Part shown: positions 34,724 to 44,931 of the stretch, one piece after another | Numbering within the stretch: the first letter of the stretch is position 1 | Layout: each line of letters begins with the position of its first letter | DNA from: Catonia carolina | Lineage: Eukaryota > Arthropoda > Insecta > Hemiptera > Achilidae | DNA: 64,000 nt | Assembly: GCA_035578175.1 (NCBI GenBank) | Contig: JAQMRL010000002.1 | Location: 92,978,748 to 93,042,747 of the forward strand | Direction: 5' to 3' | Translations under genes and position numbers: made by a program | The notes under the pieces: model-generated | Told to the model about the DNA's origin: nothing | The model's database searches: none | The model's input: only the letters and a program-made list of their open reading frames with translations

Positions 34724-35912
34724 TCTTCTTCTTCTTCTTTCAAACAGGGATTAGGCCATGGCCTGTTCCGACTCACATTCAGCTTATATTAATAATTTTA
34801 GAAAACATCCACATTAAATATGCAATTCATATTTCATCAATGATAAATTTACGTCTATCTTATAACATTTGTTTTTTTCCCCATGGTACAATCATTGCCA
34901 CCTTTTCCGTGGCCTGCCTATACCTCTTTTGCCTACCGGTTGATACTTGTAAATTTTTAGTGGAAGCCTATCGGCTGACATTCGTTCAACATGTTCTTTC
35001 CACTGTTGGCGATACGATGCAACTCTCTCATTCAGGCAGAAGATGTTCAGCTCCCTCCTTATTTCCTCATTCCTGATGTGATCTCTCCTGTCACAGCCCT
35101 TAGTTCTGCGAAGAAATCTCATCTCCGCTGCCTGCACTTTACTCTCAAGTGCTTTTGATGTGACCCAAGATTCACTACCATAGAGGAGTATTGGAGCTGC
35201 CATTGTTTTATAGAATTTCATTATTGTGTTTGTGGTAGCTTTTTTCGCCAATGTCCTACTGATACTTCCACAAATCATTTGGAACTTTCCTATTTTCTTC
35301 TCCACATCCATTTCATCTTTGTAACTTATGTCACAGCCCAGATATGTGAATTGAGACACTTGCTCCAATACTTTGTTGTCTATCACAATTTTAGATCGTA
35401 TTGGGTACTTTCCTTTAAAAGCCATGATTTTTGTTTTCTCCTTTGATATTTTGAGATTATATTCTTTACAAATTTCGTGGAGGATATGCACAGATTTTTG
35501 GAGGTCATCTTCGTTTTCCTGTATCACACACAAATCATCAGCAAACAACAGTGCATTTAGGTAAACGTCTTTACCAAGATTGATTCCTAAATCTACTCTA
35601 CATTTCCATTTTCGGAAAATGTGGTCCACATATATATTAAATAAGGTGGGCGATAAACTACACCCTTGTCTAACACCTTGGTTGATCGTGATTTCATCTA
35701 GTCGTTTATCACCTGTATTGACTATTATTTGAGTATTGTGATAAAGAGATCGTATTGCGTTTACAAGATGCAAAGGATATCCTCTTTCCATCAGAATTCT
35801 CCACATAAGACTTCTATTCACTCTATCAAAAGCTTTTTCAAAATCAATAAAAGCCATATGCGTTTCGAGGTTGAACTCTCTTCTTTTCTCTATCAGCCTT
35901 TTAACTGAGAAA
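34724..35912 (-). mobile_element. 5'-truncated RTE LINE, well preserved
   Basis: A minus-strand insertion that ends at its 3' side in a short AAG repeat tail (complement of 34724-34742). The 3' untranslated part carries GGCCATGGCCTAATCCC (about 34752-34770). The 5' end is truncated inside the polymerase: sequence homologous to LIEKRREFNLETH precedes the first methionine, up to about 35908. I could not settle the target duplication; GAAAAATT occurs near both ends but may be chance. Confidence 0.75.
34892..35857 (-). CDS. RTE-clade reverse transcriptase fragment (321 codons)
   Basis: This is the polymerase part of the RTE element; a full-length protein would also carry an N-terminal apurinic endonuclease, which is missing. 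Residues 1-11 (MAFIDFEKAFD) hold the first catalytic Asp. Residues about 58-76 are the INQGVRQGCSLSPTLFNIY block. Residues 104-109 (LLFADD) are the FADD active site. Later come QFTYLGCDI (about 170), LLYGSESW (about 228) and the basic C-terminus GRPRKRWQ. All catalytic motifs are intact and there is no internal stop, so the copy is fairly young. The methionine used is internal because homology continues upstream to about 35908, and the end is slightly short of typical RTE proteins. It cannot be autonomous. Confidence 0.85.
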   Translation of the reverse strand: MAFIDFEKAFDRVNRSLMWRILMERGYPLHLVNAIRSLYHNTQIIVNTGDKRLDEITINQGVRQGCSLSPTLFNIYVDHIFRKWKCRVDLGINLGKDVYLNALLFADDLCVIQENEDDLQKSVHILHEICKEYNLKISKEKTKIMAFKGKYPIRSKIVIDNKVLEQVSQFTYLGCDISYKDEMDVEKKIGKFQMICGSISRTLAKKATTNTIMKFYKTMAAPILLYGSESWVTSKALESKVQAAEMRFLRRTKGCDRRDHIRNEEIRRELNIFCLNERVASYRQQWKEHVERMSADRLPLKIYKYQPVGKRGIGRPRKRWQ

Positions 35913-37029
35913 AATTTAAAAAGAATAAAACTAGCAAATCTTGAGAGAATCTTGTGGATAAGTAAATTATAGTTTGTCGGACAACTTAATAAGGCTGTTT
36001 ATGTTAAAGGATGAGGATTGCAATAAGGAAATACTAAATGAAAAAATGTAAAGAAAAGGGAGATAACGTTAAAAATTTTCCGCTTTCGATGTAGGTAATG
36101 CAGAGTACTTAACTTTTGAAAAGATCTAGATAATAATTCGCATACAAATTAATATGTATATTCTAGTCACGCAAACTGAGAATTCTTACTTTAAAATTGT
36201 TTAAGCAAAAAACACACACATATTATGAAAATATATTCCATAAAATTTAATTAACTGTTTTAATCTTAAATCTACTCGGCTACAGAAGTAAACTTAAATT
36301 GTGTTTTAACAATACATGTCATAGCTGGTTTTATTTTTTTACATGAAATTCAAAATGTTATTTTTGGCAATTAATAACTTGTCGATGGTGTTTATACAAC
36401 ACGAACTACAAGTAAAAATTTTTAATTAAGAAAGAAAAGTCCTTTAACCAAGCTAAAATAGATTTAGATAAAATTTAGAATATGAACATGACCGTACTGA
36501 AAGTAGGCCACTTAAAATTCATGTAAACTTAATCTTTATCGAGTCACTCAATTAAAATATATAATGATAATTCACTAAATTATGTGTAATTACTGTAATG
36601 CACACCTAAATGTACATAGTTTTTAATGGTTAACCCATTGTCAATTTAATACAAAGTTTACGTAAAAACAATATTATAAGAAACACCAAGTAAAATATGT
36701 AAATGATAGATTGTAAACAACAGTTTAAACTATGAAAATATAATAATGAATTTCATCGATGAGAACGACAAATGCGGACTAGATATTAGAATAAAGAAAA
36801 CTATATAGATGATCGTTGGAAAGTAATGACGCAATGCACAAACCGACAAGAGTGGGAAGGGGGTCATTGAATTTGTGTACATTTAAAAATATTTATTTTG
36901 GCAAACAATTAACGAGCTTGTACATCAGACAATGATATTTCGAAAAAAGTTGGCAGAAGTAGAGCCATTACCAGAATGTCAGATCATTTTGTGAAGTTAT
37001 TGTTGAAGTAATAAGACAACCTTCTGTTC
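35913..37029. other. AT-rich DNA, nothing recognised
   Basis: No gene or repeat was identified. Confidence 0.4.
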
Positions 37030-37430
37030 TTTTGATGATAACTCTGCCATTTATGGTTTGGAGTTTCCAACCAAGATTTAAAAGCAGAATAACAGCTACG
37101 GAAATGGGTTTAGGGGAAATTGTCAGTTGGCTGTGCTAGGTCGAGTCAGGCATTAAGAAATTTTTTAAAAAATGTGGACTAAACGTTTATTGATTGACAA
37201 AATTTAAGGAAAACTCACCTAATGGTCACCTGCGAGAAATGGAGGAAAAGAAGTTGCCACTAATGATTTATCTGTAGGTTCCAGCAAGACGGAGGAAGTG
37301 AGGACAACCCAAAAAAGAGTGAACAGATGGTCTTACTAGAGCTACTATGAGAAGGGGTCTAAGGAATGAATATGTGTTCAATAGAAGGGAATGGTGTTTT
37401 GGTTTGCGGTAAATAGCTTAGTGCTAGAAA
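37030..37430 (+). pseudogene. RTE-type LINE C-terminal remnant
   Basis: The best block is 37283-37423. Read in one frame it gives RRK*GQPKKE* followed by TDGLTRATMRRGLRNEYVFN and RREWCFGLR then stop. This parallels the 'RRRGRPKKRWTDG...MRRRGL...D..NRREW' end of cockroach/hemipteran-type LINE polymerases. Upstream, 37055-37090 (YGLEF..DLKAE) is a probable 'YGSE.W' relic. The catalytic region is gone. Confidence 0.65.
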
Positions 37431-37859
37431 AATTGCTGTATTTTTAAAAAAATTTAGATGACCTCCACCCACTCCTTACAGCCATCCCAACTTCCATGAA
37501 AGAAACTAACAGGAAAGCGGGGAAGACCTGCTTGAATTGAAGAAGTGGAGCAACAGATCCAAATTCTTGAAAACGCTACACTTACCTATTGGGACGAAAA
37601 AATAGGGGACGATAAAAGAAAAACACATAAATATACATGTAAACTTGCACAGGGATTAAGAACGATACCACACCTACAGCGTAAAAAATAACTTATGGAA
37701 ACTCAAAGGAGGAAGAACAGAAAACACTGACAACAAGAAACAACAGCAACCTAACAGAGAAGTAAATTAATAATTAATCAAACGGGAGTTTAATTTGACT
37801 TAATATCGCTGGCAGGCTACTCAGTTCACTTACCAAATTGTCATACCACTGTCTCAGCT
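37431..37859. other. Unassigned, possibly decayed coding sequence
   Basis: Less AT-rich than the flanks, with an open stretch reading EEVEQQIQILENATLTYWDE near 37540-37600. I could not place it in a family. Confidence 0.25.
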
Positions 37860-38112
37860 GGATCAACGTACCCAAAACAACAAAATATTCCTCTTAAATG
37901 TTGATATATTTCTGTTGAATATTATCAATCCCGCAATCATCAACAACATTTATAATGTGAACGCATCTCGCCAAAGGATATATCAACTGTACGATATCTA
38001 AAGTGAAAATGGAACAGAAATATCTTGGTCCGAATAACTGATAACGTTCAAAGTTCTAAACGAAGAATACACCACTGGGTACCACTTCTCTTGACAATAA
38101 ATTTCCCACCGG
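37860..38112 (+). repeat. LINE-derived repeat, three copies in window (2)
   Basis: In the opposite orientation to the copies at 20830 and 60790. 'TACGATATCTAAAGTGAAAATGG', 'GTTCTAAACGAAGAATACAC' and 'ACTGGGTACCACTTCTC' match their complements. The plus-strand reading is KWNRNILVRITDN...SKRRIHHWVPLL, again like the 'KW.W.GH.AR..D.R...W.P' region of LINE polymerases. Confidence 0.5.
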
Positions 38113-40584
38113 CCAATAAATTAAATATCATATACAAAAATATTGCAGTTCTTTATAAAGTACCATAATAAATTTCAAAGATAAAAAAATACGAGGCTCT
38201 TTACTGATGTATGATGAAATAGAAAAGATAATAAGGCTTAAGATAATAAGAAATAGTAAATAAATGAGAGGGAAACGAAATAAGAGAGGATTTGAAAGTA
38301 AAAATGGTCCCATATAAAAGTGATTTTATAATTATATTTTTATAAAAAAGTAATATTTTAAATTATGAAAATAAGGAAGTAAATACTTTTATTTTGAAAA
38401 ATATAATATCTGTATCTGTAATATTTTTTATACTCGGATTTCATAAAAAGCGTCATCATAATCTGTTTTTAATTACGATTCAATTTAACAAAAGTTTATA
38501 AGATTTGAATCAAGAAGGCAAGAGAGTTAAAGATATCCAACGGGCCTGAAGCATTTCATTCTATTGACCATTTGGATTTAATTTTCTGTTTAATTTAGTT
38601 TATGCGACGGATAAATTTCCAGATTAAAACAGCCTTATGAGTATAATGAAAAGTTGGAGTTGTTGTTATTACGTTTTAATTTATAAATTTGAGTAATTTT
38701 GTCACTCATTCTAATACTTTTTAAAATTATCTCAATGAGAATTATATTATATAAAGTAATATAGCGAAATACAAAAATAATCTCTTAGAAATTATACCAA
38801 AGGACCCATTTAAATGATTAATTTTGTATACTATATTTAATACTTGCATTAATTTGCATACTCATCAACAATATAGTAATAATAATAATTATTATTATTA
38901 TTACTACTCCAATTATTAAGAGGATATAATTTTATATATGATTTTATTTATTTTAATTTTAATTAAAAATAAACAGACTCATTTGCAGCTAAAAACTAGT
39001 AAAACAAGGATGTAAACTTTGTACTTTCATTATTTTTATTAAATAACTAATTTTATATTTAATTACTTCTAATGTAATTATTCTAAAATATGTGCTATAA
39101 TAAATAGCATTTTATTTAAGTAGAATTGTATATATGCACAGGAAATGGGTTTCTCTCAACTTCTTCCAAATGAATGTTATTTTGTTAATTCAAAAATACT
39201 GGGTAGTTTATCATTCTTATATTAACTAATTAACATATAATAATTAATTAGGAAAATAGAATATTTGTTTTATTTTATTTATTTAAATTCTTATAAACTG
39301 CTTAGATATTACCAACTACATTTGGTTAGAGTAAAACAATTTTTATTTAGCTGGTCAAAAAAGGAAGGTCTACGTCGTCGCTTTTACCACATTCGTTTAT
39401 CAATTCACATTAAATTATATTAGCTGAAGATTAGGGTACGGCTTCACAGGCAGAAATTTTACTGGTTACTGCTATAGGTCATACATTTCCAGAAAAACTT
39501 TGAGATTTTCGTTAGAGCTGGCAAGTGAGCTGAAGAACGAATTGTGTAGGGGATTGCTCTTTGCATTAAAAGCTCTCGCAGCGCATACTGTATGCACTAG
39601 AGTAATATTTTAGTTTGGATTTCACTGGATAAGACGAGAACAGATACCCGTGTTTCTTATAAAAAATATTTAAACGTTAGAATTAAACTTAGTGCTTAAA
39701 TTATAACCTTTAACGTCCGCTTAGATGAGTCGAAGCAGGAGAAATAGATAGTAAAGTAGGAGAAATGGTGTTCTCAAGGGGCGGTCCTATGCTCCCGATT
39801 CGTCATTATGATAACTGTAGACTCGCTTTTAACTACTCGTTTACTTAGTGTCGAACTCGTATGGAAGTAACTAAATATACTTATGCATTTCTTAACAACC
39901 TCCCCGTACAATATCGTTCCTGAAAATTTACCTTTGCTTTTCCTTTCCGTTATTTTAGAATGAATTCATTACTGGCGTTCACGCAAACGTTGGGGTAAGT
40001 AAAGAAGCACAAAAATAATTACTGCACTATGGAAACTAAGCGGTAATGTTTATTCATAAAATAATAACTTCGAAGACAAAAGATTCTGACAGAAAAAGAA
40101 CTATCCGCATCACTCTACATTCAATTTATTGATTGACTGAAGAATTATCCTATTCTATCAGTCAGACATTATCAATACAGATACTATAAAATTTTATATT
40201 ACTAAAAAACTACAGGAAATACCTCGTTTTCGTTACAAAATTAACGATAACGTTTCTAGGTGGATAAATCATAATATATTATCCAATATTTTTCTTTGAA
40301 TATTATTTAAATTCCAAGTAAAAACTTTAAACTATAACCAATGAAACGAAAACATAGTTTATAAAAACAAAATTGAAAGGTTTTTCCAGTAACTTATTAA
40401 AAAACATTATTTTCAGACGTAATGTATTTAATTTATATTACTTTAACACATTAAATTACATTCACAAGTTTATCCTGTGCTTTTACTATAGATTACATAT
40501 TAAAGGTAAGCCGATTTTACTTGTTCCCTAAACAAATTCATGAAAACCTTTTATTAATGTTATATTTGCCCAGTTTACTTTAAG
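38113..40584. other. AT-rich DNA; ATT repeats
   Basis: No gene was recognised. A self-complementary AAT/ATT tract lies at 38876-38903. A splice-like 36-bp interval at 39959-39994 is discussed under findings. Confidence 0.4.
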
Positions 40585-40888
40585 ACTTACTTAGTTTGTC
40601 TAGAGGTAAAGGCGTCACCGTCAGCCAGCTGTTTAATAGCTCATTTTTGGTGACAAAATTTTCTGGTTGAAATCCTAGTAAAGGTTTTAATAATGATTTG
40701 AATACTAGACAGCGGTTATAAGTGTACTTTGATGGTTGGGGTTCAATGAACTATACTCTGTCAGGAATAGTCGGCCTTAATCTATACAAAACTACTTCTC
40801 ATTTACACGTCATAAACATCATCCTCATTCCATTGGCTAATTTGGTTGCTTATTGTTCTTAAATTGAACAGATTGCAACATACACACA
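40585..40888 (+). repeat. SINE family 2, nearly full length
   Basis: About 300 bp. A tRNA-like head ('TTTGTCTAGAGGTAAAGGCG', B-box-like GGTTGAAATCC near 40668) is followed by a family-specific body: AAGTGTACTTTGATGGTTGG, GGAATAGTCGGCC, CATTTACACGTCATAAACAT. The 3' end is TTATTGTTCTTAAATTGAAC plus AGATTGCAAC. The body and 3' end recur at 18005 and 61351. The strongly conserved last 30 bases are probably the part recognised by a partner LINE. Confidence 0.8.
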
Positions 40889-41835
40889 TTAGGGATTAAA
40901 AAGGATTAGGGAGTGAAAAGGTTTCTTTAGTACCTAATATTTTAAGTTTCATTAATATTTATTGCAATAAATTGCAAAACTGATCGACATTTAAATTAGT
41001 TAATATAACTTGCTATAGACTAAGCTACCGGAGGTGGTGGTAGACATAAGCACTAATTCTTTCAGGAATGTAAAGAAGAGTGACTAAATATAAAAATTAT
41101 TTGTCTTTTTAAGCGTAATCAAATCGGGAGAAACGGTGACGGAAATTTGTGTTCGTTAAACTATCACCAAAACACAGAACGCTGGTGCAAAATTTGGTCT
41201 TAGCATTTTCCAACAAAACGTTTCAACTTAGGTAGAAACATTATTTGAAAACCAACAAGAGTCTGAACTTTGACCATAAAAAGTTTAACTAACACGGTTA
41301 CCCATAGGTCGTTCGTTACTAAACATAAACTTTTTATAATAAAGGATCTACCATAACGTTGTAGACTACACATTGAAATATACCATTTACAATTGCTTAT
41401 ATCAATATTTAATGTCAAAATACCCATTTTTCATGAATTCTAGATAGGTGAAGGAAAACGTTTGTTAGAGAAAAATAACACATAATAATAATCTTTGTAT
41501 TTTCACAAAAATTCAGATTTAATAAACTGATTTTCAATTTTCATTGTCATTCATTAACACTCATGTAAGCAATGCTATACTCTGGGAGTCTATGTATTCC
41601 TAAACAAATCAATACAATAGTTGAATTGCAATGTTTTCTAACGTCAAAGCAATAAAATTTTTACAGTTCTGGTTGATATAAAGTTTTAGTTCGGTATTAG
41701 GCCTTTATGTATATAATAATTTTTCTTCAGTAAACTATATAATTTAATTAAAAATTTATTTAACTGTTAAATAAAATAATAAGCATGCATTATTAGTTTG
41801 TATTATTAGGCATTAAAATTAAGTATTGCACTTAC
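40889..41835. other. AT-rich DNA, presumed intron
   Basis: No repeat was identified. By orientation this lies downstream of the Ig exon and would be intron of that gene. The next exon, completing the domain, was not found here. Confidence 0.4.
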
Positions 41836-41957
41836 CTTTCGCGTCCATAATATACTCGGTACAGGATTTCCTGAAGCTTTACATTCTAGTGTAATTGTAC
41901 CACCTTTTCTAGCTGTCAGCTGACCACTGGCAGGTGATGCTCTTATACTCGGAGGTA
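41836..41957 (-). CDS. Exon of an Ig-domain cell-surface protein
   Basis: A 122-bp internal exon on minus. The acceptor side reads TTACTTGTTTCAG just before 41957, and the donor is AAG|GTAAGTGC at 41836/41835. Translated from its third base it gives PPSIRASPASGQLTARKGGT then ITLECKASGNPVPSILWTRK, 40 codons without a stop. The LECKASGNP and the Trp 10 residues after the Cys (ILWTRK) are the B-strand cysteine and C-strand tryptophan of an immunoglobulin C2/I-set domain. PP at the start is the usual linker from the preceding Ig domain. The exon begins in phase 1, as Ig exons typically do, and ends in phase 0. The second cysteine (YxC) must lie in the next exon. Family knowledge points to lachesin/klingon/neurotrimin-like neural adhesion molecules; I cannot choose among them. 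The low divergence from expected family motifs marks this as a live host exon. Confidence 0.85.
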
Positions 41958-42149
41958 CTGAAACAAGTAATTAACTTCGGTAACATTTTTTCAAAACAAT
42001 AAGAAAATTAATACATTTTTTTAAACAATTTATTTACATAACATAAAATTTTTAAATATATGTTTAATGATAACGAAATCTGTTTAAAATTTTCAAAGCT
42101 TGATTTAATTAATGAAGTTTACAATCATTTCTATAGCTCTATACTTGAA

Positions 42150-43327
42150 ACACCTTAAAAGATACCTGGTCCAGAGGTTTTTAAACGCATTATAATTAGA
42201 AAACATTATTTGAGAAAATGTTGTTAAATCGTTTAAAGCCTTTTATAGAAGAGTATAAACTGATTCCAGATCATCAATTCGGGTTTCGTGAACGTCACTC
42301 GGCTGTAGAACAAGTCCACAGACTAGTCAAACTTATTCAGAAGAGCTTAGAATTGAAGAAGTTTACTTCAGCTGTGTTCTTAGATATTCAGCAGGCGTTC
42401 GATAAAGTTTGGCATCTAGGTCTGTTATACAAAATTAAAATGAAATTAGAATATCCATACTTCTTGATTTTTAAAAACTATCTTTTAAATCGTTTCTTCC
42501 AAGTTAAATATGATAATGTCTTTTCCAAATTCTACATATTAAATTCCGGCGTTCCTCAAGGCAGCATTTTGAGCCCATTCTTATATACGCTTTATACAGC
42601 CGACCTTCCAGAACATGAATCTGTAATGACGGCAACGTTCGCAGATGACACAGCGATTTTAGTGACGGACGCTTCTCCGACATGTGCCTCGGAGAAGTTA
42701 CAAACCCATCTTGACAACATTCACGAATGGTGTAAGAAATGGAGAGTGAAGATTAATGAGGATAAGTCAACGCACGTAACATTTACATTAAAGAAACCAA
42801 CATGTCCAGTGGTCAGCTTAAACGGTACAGTAATACCACAGAAGGATGAAGTTAATTATCTGGGTTTACATCTAGATCGAAGACTCACGTGGAGAAGTCA
42901 TATATGGGCGAAACGAAAGCAACTTGGGCTGAAGTTACGTCAATTATTCTGGCTCTTAGGCAGTAGGTCTCAACTCTCGCTTGAAAATAAAGTACTCGTA
43001 TACAAAGTAATACTCAAACCAATTTGGACATATGGGTTAGAGCTATGGGGTACAGCTAGTTCATCAAATATAGAAATACTGCAGCGCTTTCAATCAAAAT
43101 GCCTGAGACTGATCACTGCAGCCCCATGGTACGTAACAAATGAAATACTACACAATGACTTAAACCTGCTCTTCATAAAAGAAGAAATTAAACAACATAG
43201 CGGAAAACATCTACAAAAACTAGAAGACCATCAGAATCCATTAGGAATTAGCCTCCTTGACAACAGCGAAGATACTTACAGACTGAAATGCTTTAAACCA
43301 CTGGACTTACCTCTACGATTTTGTTAG
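42150..43327 (+). mobile_element. Jockey-clade LINE copy, 5' truncated with internal deletion
   Basis: Upstream of the long frame, 42154-42195 reads KIPGPEVFKRIIIRK, the 'KAPGPD' block at the start of jockey polymerases. It joins directly to the 'LFEKMLLNRL' block, so about 60-70 residues are missing between them. The remaining polymerase is open to its stop at 43327. It lies in the intron just upstream of the Ig exon, on the opposite strand. Confidence 0.75.
42218..43327 (+). CDS. Jockey-clade reverse transcriptase (369 codons, partial)
   Basis: Would copy LINE RNA into DNA at the target site. Motifs in order: HQFGFRERHSAVEQ (residues about 19-32), FLDIQQAFDKVWH with the first catalytic Asp (about 54-66), SGVPQGSILSPFLYTLY (about 110-126), and TFADDTAIL with the FADD active site (about 138-147). 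Then come NEDKSTHVTF (about 180), VNYLGLHLDRRLTWRSH (about 212-228), YGLELWGTAS (about 275), FQSKCLRLITAAPWYV (about 291-306) and the terminal thumb. The spacing and the LxWRSHI and APWYV blocks place it in the jockey clade. There are no stops, so this copy is young. Homology runs upstream of the methionine (KTLFEK), so that start is not genuine; ORF1, the endonuclease and the N-terminal polymerase part are missing. Confidence 0.9.
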   Translation: MLLNRLKPFIEEYKLIPDHQFGFRERHSAVEQVHRLVKLIQKSLELKKFTSAVFLDIQQAFDKVWHLGLLYKIKMKLEYPYFLIFKNYLLNRFFQVKYDNVFSKFYILNSGVPQGSILSPFLYTLYTADLPEHESVMTATFADDTAILVTDASPTCASEKLQTHLDNIHEWCKKWRVKINEDKSTHVTFTLKKPTCPVVSLNGTVIPQKDEVNYLGLHLDRRLTWRSHIWAKRKQLGLKLRQLFWLLGSRSQLSLENKVLVYKVILKPIWTYGLELWGTASSSNIEILQRFQSKCLRLITAAPWYVTNEILHNDLNLLFIKEEIKQHSGKHLQKLEDHQNPLGISLLDNSEDTYRLKCFKPLDLPLRFC

Positions 43328-43890
43328 TCATTTAAATTTTTTTTTCATCTTTTCTACTTCAACTCCTAATCACCATCATCTCATAATTGGCGTCGTTTTT
43401 CATCTCTACCATCGTTATTGTCATCTCCAACTTCAACACTTTGTGTTTCAGGAGGTTGATTCACGGTTCATCAAGTTTGATTTTGTATAGATATATTTTT
43501 TTGTTTCTTCACAGTTTGGTCTTTCTCAAACATACTACTGAGTGTCGTTTGTGTTTTTAATTCTAAGGACATTGCTCAGATTTTCTCATATTTGCTTAAA
43601 GTTATTGTATTTATTAACTGATTGCAAAAGAAAACTATACTGTTAAAAAAAAAATAATTAGAGTTTATCGTAAATCGACTTATTAAATTATTTCGAAACG
43701 TCAGTTAAACCGTAAAGGAGGCATTTCGTAAGCGCACTAAAATTATGTTAATTTCATTTGTAAGCGCTTCGTGTATGAAGGTTTGACAGATTGTAAAAAC
43801 GACTTTCTTTTTATTATCATTTATCTTATCAATAAAAGACGAATTTATTCAATAGATAAAAGAGAAACTTGTTGTATTAATTTTAATAAC
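43328..43890 (+). other. Probable jockey 3' untranslated region, then unassigned DNA
   Basis: The sequence directly after the jockey stop contains CATCATCTC and ATCGTTATTGTCATC words and is likely the element's 3' UTR. The exact end and poly(A) are not clear; an A run at 43647-43656 is one candidate. No other feature was seen. Confidence 0.35.
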
Positions 43891-43892
43891 TA

Positions 43893-44665
43893 TTATCATC
43901 ATCATCATCATTCATCATGGACTAGGCTTCTAGAGCTTGTTCCGGTGTCCATCGTTTTCTCGGCCTTCCAACGTCTCTTCTTTCATCCTGTCTCAATTTC
44001 CATATCTCCAGAGGAAGTCGACCTGGAGACATACGGAGCAGGTGATTCGTCCATCTCATCCTTTAATATAGCTTGATCACATCGGCAAGTGGTTGGATAT
44101 TACATTGTCTCCGAATGTTCTCATTCCTTTTGTAATCTTGTCGCGTTTACCCCTGAACGATGCGAAAAATCTCATTTTTGCAGCTTGAATGCGCGAGTCA
44201 TCGTTTTTTGTTTAAAATATACCTTACCTTCATAAATCAGCAATGAATAGCTACCGTCTTGTAGAGTTTTATCTCCGGTTCCTTTCTGACTTTACCCTTC
44301 AAAGCACAGTGGATAGTGACACAAATCATGCTGAATTTAGCTATCTTATGAGGTATGTCACATTCTTGATGAAGGAACACATCACGACGAAGATATGAAG
44401 CTAATCACCTGCTCCATAGTAACGTTATCAATTACTATTTTGGAATGTAAGGGCCATTTGCCTAGGAATGCCATCACTTTTGACTTCGTACCCGAAATTT
44501 CATATTGAAGTCTTCACTTACAAATAGGAATTTTTGAATGGATGATTGTAGTTTGTCTTCACTTTCCTGTATTATTACTGTGTCATCCGTAAACATGAGA
44601 GCGTCGAGAAAAATTCCTTTCTCAATTTTGACTATAATAACTAGCTTAAAAAAATAATTTATAGG
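43893..44665 (-). pseudogene. RTE LINE reverse transcriptase remnant, ATG-repeat tail
   Basis: On minus, LDALMFTDDTVIIQESEDKL then QSSIQKF (about 44535-44617) is the active-site block, with FTDD where FADD is expected. SKVMAFLGKWPLHSKIVIDN follows (44425-44490), matching TKIMAFKGKYPIRSKIVIDN in the RTE copy at 34892. Further on are KLQKWDFSHRSGVNATRLQK (about 44130-44190) and RRWKAEKTMDTGTSSRSLVH (about 43915-43975). It ends with a GAT/ATG repeat (complement of 43893-43912). Frameshifts and stops are frequent. It is the same lineage as the 34.7-kb copy but older. Confidence 0.8.
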
Positions 44666-44768
44666 CCTACTTAATGGAATTAACTTTAACACTACGCTAA
44701 TAAATACGTGTTAGAATGTAATAATAACTCTTGTTAATAATGGTATCGATAATAGTAAATAATAATAA

Positions 44769-44931
44769 CGTGGCTCAGTGGCTAGCGTCCTACGCTGCAA
44801 AGAGGAGATCTCGGTTTCGATTCTAGACCATGATTTCAGGCCAGGGTCTGGAAAATTATTACAAGTTAAATTCTACCATACCTTAACCCAAAGTAGTCGC
44901 TAATAACCATGATGTTGATGCGACTTAAAAC
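44769..44931 (+). repeat. tRNA-derived SINE, family 1
   Basis: A-box TGGCTCAGTGGCTAGCG (44771), B box CGGTTTCGATTCTAGA (about 44812). The body is GGTCTGGAAAATTATTACAA, then TACCATACCTTAACCC. The tail is TAGTCGCTAATAACCATGA, then TGTTGATGCGACTTAAAA. This is the cleanest copy of the tail. Helentron-like copy E starts immediately after it. Confidence 0.85.

Noticed and set aside
34840..35076. Plus-strand frame opposite the RTE polymerase
   Set aside because: Shadow of the minus-strand RTE coding sequence; no independent signal.
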